In this document: positions 8,295 through 18,057 of the stretch, in pieces
Layout of the letters: the number at the start of each line of letters is the position of its first letter
How positions within the stretch are numbered: the stretch's first letter is position 1
NCBI GenBank assembly: GCA_947167045.1
Contig: CAMVGO010000020.1
Location: forward strand, 1 to 39,869
Source: an uncultured Clostridia bacterium
Lineage (GTDB): Bacteria > Bacillota > Clostridia > Saccharofermentanales > Saccharofermentanaceae
Reading direction: 5' to 3'
DNA: 39,869 bases
The notes under the pieces: generated by a model
Told to the model about the DNA's origin: nothing
The model's database searches: none
The model's input: only the letters and a program-made list of their open reading frames with translations
Program-made: the position numbers and the translations under genes

Positions 8295-9779
8295 TTACCT
8301 GTGATACAGCTTCTTTGTCTCGTAAACAGGCTCACACGTAAGGTTGATGCCGAGTTTATGGAACATGTTGAGGTCAACAGAACTCATCATGGTGGTTGAG
8401 TGAGCATCGCTGTTAACGAGATTTCCGATCTGCTGCATGGCAAGTTCCGCTACAGGGTTTGTGGTAGCACTGATAGCGAGCGCAATGAGGACTTCGTCGG
8501 TATGAAGTCTCGGATTGTGGTTGCCCATGTGATTGATCTTAAGATCAGATATAGGCTCGATAACATTAGGTGAAATGAGCGGAATGTCATGAGAGATCCC
8601 GGCGAGCACCTTAAGAGCATTAAGGAGAGCTGCGGATGCAGGTCCCAAAAGCGGAGTGGTCTTGCCTGTAACGATCTGGCCGTCCGGAAGTTCCAGTGCA
8701 ACTGCCGGAGCACCTGTTGATTCGGCGCGGACAAGAGCTGATCCGATAACGCGGCGTGAAGTAATGTCAATGCCGCTCTTCTTCATGAGGAATTCTATCT
8801 TGGTTACGTCAGAACCGTCTGAAAGACCGGCGCGAGCAGCCATCTTGGCCTCATAATATCTTCTTACGATCTCCTGACGGGAAGCTTCCTGGCAAGCCTC
8901 GTCATCGACGATCGCAAAGCCTGCCATGTTGACACCCATGTCCGTCGGTGACTTGTAGGGGCTCTCGCCGTATATCTTTTCGAAAATGGCATTTACGACG
9001 GGGAATATCTCAACGTCTCTGTTGTAATTTACCGTGGTCTTTCCGTATGCCTCAAGGTGGAAAGGATCGATCATGTTGACATCTGCAAGGTCTGCCGTAG
9101 CTGCCTCATAGGCGACATTAACAGGATGCTGGAGCGGGATCGACCAGATAGGGAATGTCTCGAACTTCGCATAACCGGCCTTGATGCCGCGCTTGTTCTC
9201 GTGATAGAGCTGTGAAAGGCATGTAGCCATCTTTCCCGAGCCCGGACCCGGAGCCGTTACGACGACGAGCTTGCGGGATGTCTCGATATAATCGTTCTTG
9301 CCGTAGCCTTCCTCGCTCACGATAAGCGGGATGTCGGAAGGATATCCGACGATGGGGTAATGTCTGTATGACTTGACTCCCAGACCTCTGAGCCTTGCTT
9401 CGAACTTCTCTGCCAGGGGCTGGCCTGCAAACTGAGTGATTACAACGCTGCCGACATAAAGACCGAATTCGGTGAAAGCGTCGATGAGACGAAGAACTTC
9501 CTGATCGTAAGTGATGCCCAGGTCTCCCCTTCTCTTGTTCTTCTCAATGGCATCGGCATTGATCGCGATAACGATCTCGGCATCTTCGGAAAGAGCCTTG
9601 AGCATCCTGATCTTGCTGTCAGGCTCAAAGCCCGGCAATACTCTGGACGCATGATAGTCATCAAATAATTTGCCGCCGAATTCGAGATAGAGCTTGCCAC
9701 CGAATTTCTCGACACGCTCTCTGATGTGCTCACTCTGGAGCTCTACATACTTGTCATTGGAAAAACCGATCTTAAACAT
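8295..9779 (-). CDS. DUF1846 (UPF0371) family protein
   Basis: A 494-aa cytoplasmic protein matching the conserved DUF1846 family in length and pattern: starts [16 protein letters not shown], has [17 protein letters not shown], a glycine-rich [18 protein letters not shown] segment that resembles a nucleotide-binding loop, and [13 protein letters not shown] near the C-terminus. Family function is not established to my knowledge. The start has GGGGG about 10 bases upstream. It lies 68 bases after the metallo-beta-lactamase-fold gene, and a TATAAT at 9811-9806 in that gap could give it its own promoter, although no good -35 is visible. Confidence 0.88.
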   Translation of the reverse strand: MFKIGFSNDKYVELQSEHIRERVEKFGGKLYLEFGGKLFDDYHASRVLPGFEPDSKIRMLKALSEDAEIVIAINADAIEKNKRRGDLGITYDQEVLRLIDAFTEFGLYVGSVVITQFAGQPLAEKFEARLRGLGVKSYRHYPIVGYPSDIPLIVSEEGYGKNDYIETSRKLVVVTAPGPGSGKMATCLSQLYHENKRGIKAGYAKFETFPIWSIPLQHPVNVAYEAATADLADVNMIDPFHLEAYGKTTVNYNRDVEIFPVVNAIFEKIYGESPYKSPTDMGVNMAGFAIVDDEACQEASRQEIVRRYYEAKMAARAGLSDGSDVTKIEFLMKKSGIDITSRRVIGSALVRAESTGAPAVALELPDGQIVTGKTTPLLGPASAALLNALKVLAGISHDIPLISPNVIEPISDLKINHMGNHNPRLHTDEVLIALAISATTNPVAELAMQQIGNLVNSDAHSTTMMSSVDLNMFHKLGINLTCEPVYETKKLYHR

Positions 9780-9847
9780 ATAACAACGACCCCCTTTATC
9801 GAAAGATTATATCGTAAAGAAGTCCGTTCAAATGTTACAAAAATCGA

Positions 9848-10495
9848 TTACTGCAAAAATCTCACAGGATCCATCAGAAGAAGTGTTTTCCCATCGGGAA
9901 TACCCCTGACTTTCCCGCCTCCGCTGATGATCTCACGGCCGCCCTTCTCCCTTATGAGCTCCACAAACTCCTCTCTTCCCGAGATCACGTCATATCCGAA
10001 TCCCCTGCCTCTGAAGTGCATCGGGATAACAGCTTTCGGATCGATCCTGCAGCAAAGCTCAAAAGCCTGCCTGCAGTCTATGGTATAGAAACCTCCGACC
10101 GGGATCATGAGAAGATCGCAGCCCTTTATCTTTTCGAGCTGCTCATCCGTAAGATTGCAGCCGATATCTCCCATGTGAACGATCACGGCACTGTCGGGTT
10201 CCGATCTTACTATGGTGATCTTGTTGGGACCGCGCTTGGCGCCCTTAACCTCATCGTGGTAGGTGTCTATGATCTCAATTTCCGGAAACGGTCCGTTAAA
10301 GGCCCTTGAAGGAGACTTTACGCACTCTTCGGCATTATGGTCACGGTGCCCGTGTGAACAGAGCACTTTGTCGGCAACAACACCCACTTCACCGAGACCG
10401 GGTACGGATCCCGGTGCATACGGGTCAAAACATATCGAATAACCCGTTGAGAGCTCTATCATGAAGCATGAGTGTCCGATATATGTGATATCCAT
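9848..10495 (-). CDS. Metallo-beta-lactamase-fold hydrolase, UPF0173-like
   Basis: A 215-aa single-domain metallohydrolase. It starts MDITYIGHSCFMIE, typical of the UlaG/UPF0173-like branch, and has the metal-binding motif SHGHRDHN (the HxHxDH type), IVHMGDIGC with the bridging Asp, and a late IPMHFRGRG with another metal-ligand His. Substrate unknown. It is cytoplasmic with no signal peptide. AGGAGG lies 10 bases before the ATG. It sits 42 bases downstream of the HdeD-like gene, so it may be part of the same transcript as the GH25-GGDEF-HdeD genes. Confidence 0.88.
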   Translation of the reverse strand: MDITYIGHSCFMIELSTGYSICFDPYAPGSVPGLGEVGVVADKVLCSHGHRDHNAEECVKSPSRAFNGPFPEIEIIDTYHDEVKGAKRGPNKITIVRSEPDSAVIVHMGDIGCNLTDEQLEKIKGCDLLMIPVGGFYTIDCRQAFELCCRIDPKAVIPMHFRGRGFGYDVISGREEFVELIREKGGREIISGGGKVRGIPDGKTLLLMDPVRFLQ

Positions 10496-10537
10496 GGGAC
10501 GGGATCCTCCTCAGGTGAAGTTTTCGGGAATAACGGA

Positions 10538-11233
10538 TCAGAAATCGACGCTGTCGTCTTCGCTGTTACCGGCGCTTTTCTTTCCGTCACCGGATGAGGT
10601 TGTCGTGGACTCAACGGTAAACGTAGCGTCTTCCAGGATCTTGGAGTTTGCCTTGAACTCTTTCTTTGCCTGGGAAGCGAGGATCGCATTTGCGATGCCG
10701 CCGATGCTGCCGATAACGAGCGTGATGCCGATGATGATGGTCAGGGCCTTTGATGCGCCGTTAAAGAAGACGATGAAGATACCCATGCCCAGCGCAATGA
10801 TGCCGAAAAGGAGCGAGAACCACCAGTACTTGGCACCCGCGGGCCTTAAGGTACCGACCGAAGCAACTATTATCACGATGGCGTATACCGATACGATTAT
10901 GCCGAAAACAAAGTTGAATATCGCAATGATGGGAGCGGGATTGATAAGGAATATGGCTCCGGTAACCGCTATCGCGCCTCCGATTATGAGCACGATCCAG
11001 TCGAAGATCGTCTTATCCTTTATCCTTAAGAAGTTGATAAGTTCGAAGATGCCGACTATTACGAGCACACCGCCAACGATCCTGACGAAGCCCGCCGCGA
11101 TGTCATCGCCCTTGCCTGCCAGAGTTCCGATAAAGAATATAAGTCCCAGGAAGAGCATGACGATGTCGACGATTATCGTACCGACATTGTAGTCACTTAT
11201 CTTGTTCTTCTTTTGGGTCTTTGTCTTAGCCAT
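10538..11233 (-). CDS. HdeD/DUF308-like multispanning membrane protein
   Basis: A 231-aa protein with six hydrophobic segments between about residues 18 and 185, each rich in Gly and Ile, as in the HdeD/DUF308 family whose Escherichia coli member is linked to acid resistance. The C-terminal 45 residues are hydrophilic and Ser/Thr/Asp-rich and probably cytoplasmic. It starts 3 bases after the stop of the diguanylate-cyclase-like gene, which indicates one operon. The function in this lineage is unknown. Confidence 0.75.
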   Translation of the reverse strand: MAKTKTQKKNKISDYNVGTIIVDIVMLFLGLIFFIGTLAGKGDDIAAGFVRIVGGVLVIVGIFELINFLRIKDKTIFDWIVLIIGGAIAVTGAIFLINPAPIIAIFNFVFGIIVSVYAIVIIVASVGTLRPAGAKYWWFSLLFGIIALGMGIFIVFFNGASKALTIIIGITLVIGSIGGIANAILASQAKKEFKANSKILEDATFTVESTTTSSGDGKKSAGNSEDDSVDF

Positions 11234-11236
11234 GTA

Positions 11237-12352
11237 TCATTCCTCACTTTCGTCACTTTCATCGCTCGCGACTATCTTATTCTTACCCGAATTCTTTGCC
11301 CTTGCAAGTGCCTCTTCAGCCTCCCGAACTGCCCTGGAGAGATCCGTCTTCATATCAAACCAGGCATATCCGCCGCTGAACGTAACGGACCTGTCCAGGA
11401 AAGAAAACTTCTTTTTCGCGAATTCCTTACGCATGCGGTTGAGATCTTCCATGTTCTCTTCCGGAACCGCATTAGTGAATAAGACCACGAACTTCTCGCC
11501 GCCGTACCTTCCGATCAGGGTGCCGGCATCGATATAGTCTGACAGGATGGAACCGAGCGCGCGGAGAACGTCATCTCCCTTGTCATGTCCTATCTCATCG
11601 TTTATAAGCCTGAAATCGTCTATATCCAGGACGGCAATGCCGCAGGGCTCGTTCTCATTTGTCTGCGAGAGGATCTTCTCGGCCTCTCCGGTCAGGAATG
11701 CCTTGGTGTACACGCCAGTAACGCTGTCCGTATCCAACTTGCCGTCACCGGTGAGGCTCCTCTCCGTGATGAGGAATTTCATCTTGGTGTAGGATTCGAG
11801 CTTGAAAGACATAAGACTTACTATGATCGCCATTATCTCCGCGATCACGATGCAGATGATCGTGAACGTCCTCTCCGTAGGGTAATCGTACATATGCAGT
11901 ATGCCTGAGTACAGGATAAGGACGAAGCAGATTCCCGCCTGGATCTTCTGAAGGAAGTCATCGTGGAAGATCGAGCTGAACATGACGACGAACAGCGGCA
12001 GTATCCATAAGGGGATGAAATAGCTGTGCGCGAGCGATATTACGCCCGTCATCACAAGAGTCGAAATGGAGCACACCCTGTTCTTCGTGCTGTCGGTGCT
12101 GTTCCCCGATCTGTTCGAAAACCTGGTGATGAGCCACAGGAGCATATTTATACCGAAGGGAACAAGTATCCTGAACTCTATATAGGACTTAAGCGGCTGA
12201 CCGAGATCCTGGATTATGTAGTAATAAAACGCAAGGGCGATCTCCAGACACAAGCACACGACAGTTGAAATGAGAAGGAGCTTCTCAATCTCGGACCTTA
12301 TCTTTCTTTCAAGATTCCGCATCGCGGGATCGCCTGTCAGCTTAGTGTCCAT
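11237..12352 (-). CDS. Membrane protein with C-terminal GGDEF domain (GGEKF variant)
   Basis: The N-terminal half (residues about 25-190) holds about six hydrophobic segments. The C-terminal part is a GGDEF domain: DSVTGVYTKAFL, the metal-binding LDIDDFRLINDEIGHDKGD and the signature RYGGEKFVVLF. The signature deviates from GG(D/E)EF, with Lys in the fourth position, so synthesis of cyclic di-GMP is uncertain. No EAL domain and no I-site RxxD before the signature that I can see. It begins 22 bases after the GH25 lysozyme stop and ends 3 bases before the HdeD-like start. Being encoded with a wall hydrolase suggests it senses or signals envelope state, which is inference. Confidence 0.87.
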   Translation of the reverse strand: MDTKLTGDPAMRNLERKIRSEIEKLLLISTVVCLCLEIALAFYYYIIQDLGQPLKSYIEFRILVPFGINMLLWLITRFSNRSGNSTDSTKNRVCSISTLVMTGVISLAHSYFIPLWILPLFVVMFSSIFHDDFLQKIQAGICFVLILYSGILHMYDYPTERTFTIICIVIAEIMAIIVSLMSFKLESYTKMKFLITERSLTGDGKLDTDSVTGVYTKAFLTGEAEKILSQTNENEPCGIAVLDIDDFRLINDEIGHDKGDDVLRALGSILSDYIDAGTLIGRYGGEKFVVLFTNAVPEENMEDLNRMRKEFAKKKFSFLDRSVTFSGGYAWFDMKTDLSRAVREAEEALARAKNSGKNKIVASDESDESEE

Positions 12353-12374
12353 CCTTTATGTGCCTTAACGAATG

Positions 12375-14168
12375 TTACGTCGCGGTATTGTCTCCGCCTG
12401 TCTCTTCGGTTGAACCGCCGTTGTCTCCGCCTTCTCCGGATGAACCGCCGGTCTCTCCGCTGCCGCCCTGCTCTGCAGGTGTAGGTGTCGGAGTTTCAGT
12501 CGTCTCACCGCCCTGTTCCTGATCAACAGGTGTAGGTGTCGGAGTTTCGGTCGTCTCACCGCCCTGCTCCTGGTCAACAGGTGTCGGAGTCGGGTTGTCT
12601 CCGGTCTCGCCTTCAGCCGGAGTGGGAGAAGGTGTGACGGAAGTCTCAGCTTCCTGCTCCGCAGGCGTCGGCGTAGGCGATACTGCCTGCACTACTTCCC
12701 ATGTAGCGGAAGCGGTTACCGATCCGCGGAACGAATCCTTGTAAGTATATGTGATCGTATATTTTCCTATCTTCTGCTGAGCCTGCTCGAGCGATACCTT
12801 CTGACCGGATTCATCCGTGATCTCATAGGTGATCCCGCTCGTCGTGGTCTCATCCTGGGATGTCTTGGCCGATACGCCTTCCAAAGGATCGATCGTCTGT
12901 CCGACTCCGCTGGTAATGGCCGTGTTCGATAATTTAACCTCGGGCGCGTTGAGCGTTGTCTTGCCCATGATCCTGATATTCAGGTCGACGTCGGTGCTGA
13001 TGCCGGATACCTTACCGTGCCATGAATACTGCCAGTACTCATATGAGAAGCTCCTGGGCGGGATCGTGTCGCCGGCCTTGTACATACTGCCGTCACTGTA
13101 GCAGCTGTAAGGATATGCATACCAGAGCTTGTATTTGGAAAGGATCTCGCCGGAATAGCTGCCGAGTCTGTTGTTGATGTCGCCCGTATTGAGATATACG
13201 CAGGGTGTGTAGCCGTTCTGCGCAATGGTGCTGCAGAAAGCTGTGATGACGTTTGCAAAGTCTTCACCCTTCAGGTTTTCGGTCCTGTATCCGCCGCCTG
13301 TCTCCCAGTCGAGTACGACGGGAAGATCCATCGTAACACTATTGACCTTCGACAGTGTAATGGAAGCCTCTTCGAGAGCCTCGTAAGGAGTGAGTGCCTG
13401 TGAGAAGAAATATGCACCGACCTTGATGCCTGCCGCCCTGGCGTTCTTGACGTTGGTGGCAAACTTGGTGTCCTCATAGATCTTGCCCGATTCACCCCAG
13501 CCGCGGCCGCCGCATCTGATGAATGCGAAATCGATACCGTCAGCCTTAACTTTCGACCAGTTGATGTTGCCCTGGAACTCGGAGATGTCTATTCCGAGCT
13601 GGTACTTGACCATCGTTATGGGCGCGAGCGTCGGTGTCGGGACATTTGTCGGAACCGGTGTCGGCGTATCGGTTGCAGCAGGTGCGTTTCCGCCCGAACC
13701 GTGGTGAACGTTGTTCTGGTTCTGGGACTGGTCCGTGTCGATATCGCTCCTCGCGATAACGCCTGCCTTACCCGCCTTGATGGCTTCAACGAGTTCCTCG
13801 TCCGTCAGGGACTTTAAGTCGCTCACGTCGACGACATGCTCGCCTGTAAGTCCGCCGCGCTTGGTCTCCCTGGGCTCGACGGATGTTGTCTCTTCGATAT
13901 AATCTTCAGCTGATACGAATTCGATCTCCCCGCTCTCGGAAGCTTCGATCGCTGCCCTTGCAAGGAACTGCTCTGCGGTGTTGAGTTCCAGATTCTCCGA
14001 AGGAACGGATGAATCCGCTTTGAGCGTGATGGCCGCGGTGCATACGGAGCCGATCGTACCGACGACCAGCACTGCCGCGAGGATAAGGCTTAATCTCGCC
14101 TTGTTCTCCTGAGCCGAGCAAAAGCGCTCGAAAAAGCTCTGTTCTTTATTTTCCGCTTTCTTTTTCAA
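12375..14168 (-). CDS. Membrane-anchored GH25 lysozyme (N-acetylmuramidase)
   Basis: Secreted or surface-attached peptidoglycan hydrolase cleaving the MurNAc-GlcNAc bond. An N-terminal hydrophobic segment (about residues 26-48) acts as anchor or uncleaved signal. The GH25 domain spans roughly residues 185-385: LGIDISEFQG, FAFIRCGGRGWG, the catalytic VVLDWET (Asp-x-Glu) and DVDLNI at its end. A bacterial Ig-like region follows, then a Thr/Pro/Glu-rich tail with repeats of PTPTP plus VDQEQGGETTE, likely wall-spanning. No ATG is placed well; I take the TTG at 14168 with AGGTGG 6 bases upstream. First gene of the GH25-GGDEF-HdeD group. Confidence 0.9.
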   Translation of the reverse strand: MKKKAENKEQSFFERFCSAQENKARLSLILAAVLVVGTIGSVCTAAITLKADSSVPSENLELNTAEQFLARAAIEASESGEIEFVSAEDYIEETTSVEPRETKRGGLTGEHVVDVSDLKSLTDEELVEAIKAGKAGVIARSDIDTDQSQNQNNVHHGSGGNAPAATDTPTPVPTNVPTPTLAPITMVKYQLGIDISEFQGNINWSKVKADGIDFAFIRCGGRGWGESGKIYEDTKFATNVKNARAAGIKVGAYFFSQALTPYEALEEASITLSKVNSVTMDLPVVLDWETGGGYRTENLKGEDFANVITAFCSTIAQNGYTPCVYLNTGDINNRLGSYSGEILSKYKLWYAYPYSCYSDGSMYKAGDTIPPRSFSYEYWQYSWHGKVSGISTDVDLNIRIMGKTTLNAPEVKLSNTAITSGVGQTIDPLEGVSAKTSQDETTTSGITYEITDESGQKVSLEQAQQKIGKYTITYTYKDSFRGSVTASATWEVVQAVSPTPTPAEQEAETSVTPSPTPAEGETGDNPTPTPVDQEQGGETTETPTPTPVDQEQGGETTETPTPTPAEQGGSGETGGSSGEGGDNGGSTEETGGDNTAT

Positions 14169-14207
14169 ATCAATACCACCTGTCAAAAAACATAAATATT
14201 CATGATA

Positions 14208-14236
14208 ATAATGCTTTAGTACCCTTTTTAAGTCAA
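14208..14236 (-). promoter_or_regulatory. Promoter of the GH25 operon
   Basis: On the minus strand TTGACT (14236-14231), a 17-base spacer and CATTAT (14213-14208), about 40 bases before the chosen start. Confidence 0.7.
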
Positions 14237-14304
14237 GGCAGAAACACCTTACATATAGGTTACCGTTTTACTACAAAAGCCATGCCGCTTTGTGCAATTA
14301 CCCT

Positions 14305-14991
14305 CTATTCAGCGGGCGGATATTCGTTGCACAGGAGCCTGTACGGCGGCTCGTCCTCCTCTATCTCGGGGAATCTTCCGACCGGCGGATTGAACCTGTT
14401 GTCTGTGTTGTCGTCATTTACCTGGGACACTTCGCCAAGGAGCACCGCACCCGTTCCCTTCTCCACTTCGAAATCATGATAAAGATAAGGCTGTATCGAG
14501 ATGCTCTCTCCGGGAGTAAGCCTTATCTGAGTTCCGGCCTTAACCTGATATGTCCTGCCGTCAGTGTGAACGGTGACATCGCTCTCCTTATCGATCTCTT
14601 CATCCGGGAGTGAGTTGTAGACCCTGATCAGCAGATTTCCGCCGCCCTTGTTTATGATGTCCTCCATCTTGTTCCAGTGGAAGTGATTGGGCGAATACTG
14701 CCCTTCCTCGATGAACAGGAGTTTCTCCGCGTAGGACTTGGGATATTTATCCTTTGCCTTGAGATTGCCGTTTCTCAAAGTTATCAGCGAGAATCCGACC
14801 TTGTCAAAATCGCCCAGACCGTAATCCGTTATATCCCAGCCGAGCATGTTTTCCCTGATCTCATCGTATTCATGGCCTTTGGAAAGCCACTCTTCCGGCG
14901 TGAAATGACAGAACGGCGGAAGACTTATCTTCAGCTCCTCCGTCACGCTTTCCATGCGCTTAAGCGCTTTGTTGATCTCGGATCTTTTCAT
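14305..14991 (-). CDS. D-lyxose ketol-isomerase
   Basis: A 228-aa cupin-fold sugar isomerase that interconverts D-lyxose and D-xylulose, often also D-mannose and D-fructose. Family marks: MKRSEIN start, GWDITDYGLGDFDKVG, TLRNG, KLLFIEEGQYSPNHFHWNKMEDIINKGGGNL with metal-binding His residues, and a later YLYHDFE histidine. AAGGAG stands 7 bases upstream of the ATG. No sugar transport or kinase gene is nearby, so its physiological substrate is open. Confidence 0.9.
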   Translation of the reverse strand: MKRSEINKALKRMESVTEELKISLPPFCHFTPEEWLSKGHEYDEIRENMLGWDITDYGLGDFDKVGFSLITLRNGNLKAKDKYPKSYAEKLLFIEEGQYSPNHFHWNKMEDIINKGGGNLLIRVYNSLPDEEIDKESDVTVHTDGRTYQVKAGTQIRLTPGESISIQPYLYHDFEVEKGTGAVLLGEVSQVNDDNTDNRFNPPVGRFPEIEEDEPPYRLLCNEYPPAE

Positions 14992-15064
14992 ATGAGTTCT
15001 CCTTTTCCCCGCTCACTATCTTAACATTGTCATCAGGATTATTTGCGACCGAAAAGGGGCAATT

Positions 15065-15703
15065 TCAACGCACGGCCCGCCTGTTGCTTACCGCCCTGAA
15101 TATGCAGGCAACTCCGAAAGCCGACAGAGTTATCACGGTAAATATCAGGATGCCCACAGGCCAGCCCCAGCTTAAGAAAGCATAAAAATCGTTGGTATAA
15201 GGCCAGGGACCGCCGATCCCGTTTATCAGGATGTTCAAAAGGTAACCGATGCCGTAAAGGAGCGTCGGAACCGCCGCGATCACCGTAAACCTGAACGGCA
15301 TCTTTTTCCGCTTGACGAAGATGAATTCCGTCATTGCCGTCAGAGGTTCCAGAAGATGGAATAAGAGATTGCCCCGCTTGTAGAACTGCGGATAACCGTA
15401 TAATGGCCCGAACATGAACGCAACAACAGCAAATGTTATCGCCACACCGCATACAGCCGCGAGCTTTAAAGCCGCCATCCTGTCAGTATTCTTATTGAGA
15501 AGGCACAACACCAGATAAACAGCCGCAATGACGCCGCAGAACACGTTCGTAAGGACAGTGTAGAACTTGAAGTTCTCTATACCTGTCGACTGCAGCGCTC
15601 CCTCTTCGGGCTTTCCGGTGAGCATGAGAACAGTACCGGTCACCGTAAGAATAACGATAACGGCATTAATGATCATTTCCGTTGTCTTACTCTTTTTGCT
15701 CAT
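15065..15703 (-). CDS. Pr6Pr-like six-helix integral membrane protein
   Basis: About 212 aa with six predicted membrane segments, charged loops containing KRKKMPFR, and YGYPQFYKRGNLLFHLLEPLTAMTEF, resembling the Pr6Pr family; function unknown. I place the start at the ATG at 15703 (MSKKSK) rather than the in-frame ATG at 15727, because the earlier codons overlap the PFP terminator and a TATAAT. No ribosome binding site is visible before either ATG. If the TATAAT just upstream is the -10, transcription would start almost at the ATG, so the message may be leaderless. Confidence 0.75.
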   Translation of the reverse strand: MSKKSKTTEMIINAVIVILTVTGTVLMLTGKPEEGALQSTGIENFKFYTVLTNVFCGVIAAVYLVLCLLNKNTDRMAALKLAAVCGVAITFAVVAFMFGPLYGYPQFYKRGNLLFHLLEPLTAMTEFIFVKRKKMPFRFTVIAAVPTLLYGIGYLLNILINGIGGPWPYTNDFYAFLSWGWPVGILIFTVITLSAFGVACIFRAVSNRRAVR

Positions 15704-15708
15704 AAGTA

Positions 15709-15718
15709 AATTATACAC
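15709..15718 (-). promoter_or_regulatory. TATAAT close upstream of the Pr6Pr-like start
   Basis: On the minus strand a GTGTATAATT sequence ends about 6 bases before the ATG at 15703. No good -35 lies 16-18 bases upstream. It is the only promoter-like sequence between the PFP terminator and this gene. Confidence 0.4.
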
Positions 15719-15725
15719 GGTATGC

Positions 15726-15755
15726 AAAAGGGCTGCTCTCTAAGGAACAGCCCTT
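15726..15755 (-). terminator. Terminator after the PFP gene
   Basis: On the minus strand AAGGGCTG and CAGCCCTT pair around a loop that can extend the stem, and the 3' arm continues into CCCTTTTGC. It is 26 bases after the PFP stop. The T-tract is short. Confidence 0.7.
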
Positions 15756-15781
15756 GATCGATCTGATATTTAAGTCAGGTA

Positions 15782-17440
15782 TCAGCCCTTCTCGAGTGCG
15801 AGTGTAACTGTTGTTCTGTCGCAAACTTCTGAGGGTCCGAAGTACTGGATGGCACCGGGGTATGTGAATGCAGTCTCAACTGCCCACTTCTCACGGTTTG
15901 CTTCGAAATACTTGAACGGCTTGCCGTCGAGCTCAACGAGAGCCTTTCTGATAACCGGCTTGTCTGCACCGTTTCTTCTCTCCATGTTCATCATCTTTGT
16001 GATAGGCATACCGCCTGCAACCCACTCATCAGCGGGCTTGGAGATGTTGGAAACCTTTGAGAGGTATCCTGTGTAACCATACTGGATGAGCATGAATGCG
16101 TTGAAGCCCAGAGAGTAGCAGTAGTCAGCATCGAAGTTGGAAGGGAATGCGCAGCGGCCTTCATAACCGAAGAAGTGGTGCTGAGCGCCGAACTTACCCT
16201 TGTATGTGCCAGCTTCCTTTCTCTTGGCGAGCTCGTTCTTGACCATCTCGGAGAAGAGCTTCTCAGACTCGATGAGGGATACCTGAACGTTACCGTGAGG
16301 ATCTCTCTCGAGGAAGAGCTGCTGCTGGATGCCCTGAGGAAGGATGTCGAATACCTTGAAAGCATCAGCGGAAAGGCCGGCCTTGATGAACTCATATTTA
16401 GCGTTCCAGTCAGGAAGAGCATTGAACTGAGCTGTCTTCTCGCCTGCGAGGAGCTCGTTGATCTCAGCAATGAGAGCGGAAAACTCAGGTACGAACTCTA
16501 CGATACCCTCAGGGATGATGGCAACACCGAAGTTGTCGCCGTTAGCTGCTCTCTTCTCAACGGAGTCAGCGATCTGGTTTGTGATGTCAGCAAGAGACAT
16601 CTTCTTAGCTGCAACTTCCTCACCGATGAGGCAGATGTTAGGCTGTGTCTCAAGTGCGCACTCAAGAGCAACGTGGGAAGCGGAACGTCCCATAACCTTG
16701 ATGAAGTGCCAATACTTCTTTGCGGAGTTAGCATCTCTCTCGATGTTGCCGATGAGCTCGGAATATGTCTTTGTAGCTGTATCGAAACCGAAAGAAGCTT
16801 CGATATCCTCGTTCTTCAAGTCGCCGTCGATCGTCTTGGGGCAGCCGATGACCTGAATGCCTGTGTTGTTAGCAGCCATGTACTCAGCGAGTGTGGCAGC
16901 GTTTGTGTTGGAGTCGTCACCGCCGATGATGACGATAGCAGTAAGGCCGTTCTCTTTTGCATAGTTAGCAACTGTCTGGAACTGCTCAACTGTCTCGAGC
17001 TTTGTTCTGCCGGAACCGATGATGTCGAATCCGCCTGTATTTCTGTATGCATCGATGAACTTGTCATCGAACTCAACATAGTCGTTCTTGAGAAGTCCGT
17101 CAGGTCCCTTCTTGAAACCGAGGAGCTTGTTCTCGGGATTTGTTGCCTTCAAAGCATCATAAAGACCGGAAATGACGTTGTGTCCGCCCGGAGCCTGGCC
17201 GCCGGAAAGGATTACGCCTACTACCTGCTTCTTAGCAGCGGATGTATTTGCGCCCTTAACGAATGTGATCTCGGGCTTACCATATGTGTTGGGGAAAAGA
17301 GCCTTGATCTTATCCTGGTCTGCAACAGACTGTGTGGCAGCACCTTCCTGTACGCTGATCTCAGCGATACCGTTTCTAAGCATGCCCGGAAGCTTGGGCT
17401 GATACTCATATCTTGCCTTCTGAAGTGGTGAAATATCCAT
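15782..17440 (-). CDS. pfp: Pyrophosphate-dependent 6-phosphofructokinase, long form
   Basis: Cytoplasmic enzyme that reversibly phosphorylates fructose 6-phosphate with pyrophosphate. At 552 aa it is of the long (plant beta/Borrelia-like) group. Motifs: [13 protein letters not shown] near residue 80, GGDDSNTNA with Asp in the position that favours pyrophosphate over [13 protein letters not shown] with the catalytic Asp pair, [14 protein letters not shown], and IIPEG. The ATG at 17440 ([18 protein letters not shown]) has AAAAGGAG 7 bases upstream; longer in-frame readings to 17626 run through the promoter region. It would support a pyrophosphate-saving glycolysis alongside the PGK-TPI at the left end. 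Confidence 0.95.
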   Translation of the reverse strand: MDISPLQKARYEYQPKLPGMLRNGIAEISVQEGAATQSVADQDKIKALFPNTYGKPEITFVKGANTSAAKKQVVGVILSGGQAPGGHNVISGLYDALKATNPENKLLGFKKGPDGLLKNDYVEFDDKFIDAYRNTGGFDIIGSGRTKLETVEQFQTVANYAKENGLTAIVIIGGDDSNTNAATLAEYMAANNTGIQVIGCPKTIDGDLKNEDIEASFGFDTATKTYSELIGNIERDANSAKKYWHFIKVMGRSASHVALECALETQPNICLIGEEVAAKKMSLADITNQIADSVEKRAANGDNFGVAIIPEGIVEFVPEFSALIAEINELLAGEKTAQFNALPDWNAKYEFIKAGLSADAFKVFDILPQGIQQQLFLERDPHGNVQVSLIESEKLFSEMVKNELAKRKEAGTYKGKFGAQHHFFGYEGRCAFPSNFDADYCYSLGFNAFMLIQYGYTGYLSKVSNISKPADEWVAGGMPITKMMNMERRNGADKPVIRKALVELDGKPFKYFEANREKWAVETAFTYPGAIQYFGPSEVCDRTTVTLALEKG

Positions 17441-17473
17441 AGCATTACTCCTTTTAGAATAAAATACACAAGA

Positions 17474-17502
17474 ATAATAATTAATCAGGAGCCAAAAGTA
17501 AA
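17474..17502 (-). promoter_or_regulatory. Candidate promoter of the PFP gene
   Basis: On the minus strand TTTACT (17502-17497), a 17-base spacer and TATTAT (17479-17474), 34 bases before the start. A second TTGACA-like sequence lies further upstream near 17596, with TATGAA 18 bases on, so the true promoter is uncertain. Confidence 0.5.
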
Positions 17503-17713
17503 TGATAGATTTCGGGCTTTGTGTATGATTTATCTGCCGTTCTGAACGAACCTCAAAGCCTTTTGTCAATTCATACCAAAAAAGTAATTTGATTGTCAAA
17601 CTTTTTGGCCGAAACTCCATTAACATTCACATAAGCTTTTGATAAAATCAACGGTGCATGGGGTAGAACAAATAGCGAAATCCCTGAATATTATTATTTG
17701 GAGGGTCATTCAA

Positions 17714-18001
17714 ATGGCAGAAAACACACCTGTACAGGGTCAGTCTAAGGGCAAGTCAATCGCTTGCATGGCATGCGGCATCGCATCTATCGTACTTTGC
17801 GAATGTTACGGAGCTGGTCTCATTCCCGCTATCGTAAGCCTCGTTCTCGGCAGCCAGTGCGCTAAGGAAGGCGTTCAGAACACATTCACAAAAGTTGGTA
17901 AGATCACTGGTATCATCGGTCTCATCCTCAACATCGTTGTAGGCGCTATCATGATCATCATTGTTGCTGCTGCAGCAGCTGCAGGCGTTTCAAGCTACTG
18001 A
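17714..18001 (+). CDS. Small DUF4190-like membrane protein
   Basis: 95 aa, one of only two plus-strand genes here. After a polar start (MAENTPVQGQSKGKS) come two hydrophobic segments, with GIASIV, an inter-helix AKEGVQNTFTKVGKITGIIGLILNI and a poly-Ala end, the layout of DUF4190 proteins. It is Cys-rich in the first helix. GGAGGG lies 8 bases before the ATG at 17714. Function unknown. A strong terminator follows at once, so it is monocistronic. It resembles the minus-strand protein at 18959-19312. Confidence 0.75.
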   Translation: MAENTPVQGQSKGKSIACMACGIASIVLCECYGAGLIPAIVSLVLGSQCAKEGVQNTFTKVGKITGIIGLILNIVVGAIMIIIVAAAAAAGVSSY

Positions 18002-18018
18002 TAAACGTCATTAATGCC

Positions 18019-18052
18019 AAAGGCCGTTCGGGAATCCCGGACGGCCTTTTTT
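18019..18052 (+). terminator. Strong rho-independent terminator
   Basis: AAAGGCCGTTCGGG and CCCGGACGGCCTTT form a long stem with a three-base loop followed by Ts. It ends the DUF4190-like gene, 6 bases before the convergent lgt stop. Confidence 0.93.
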
Positions 18053-18057
18053 GTTGC

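Noticed and set aside
16175..17431. 418-codon plus-strand open frame
   Set aside because: It is an antisense shadow of the PFP gene, whose motifs are unmistakable; the frame has low complexity (Leu/Ser/Asp/Cys) and no initiation signal.
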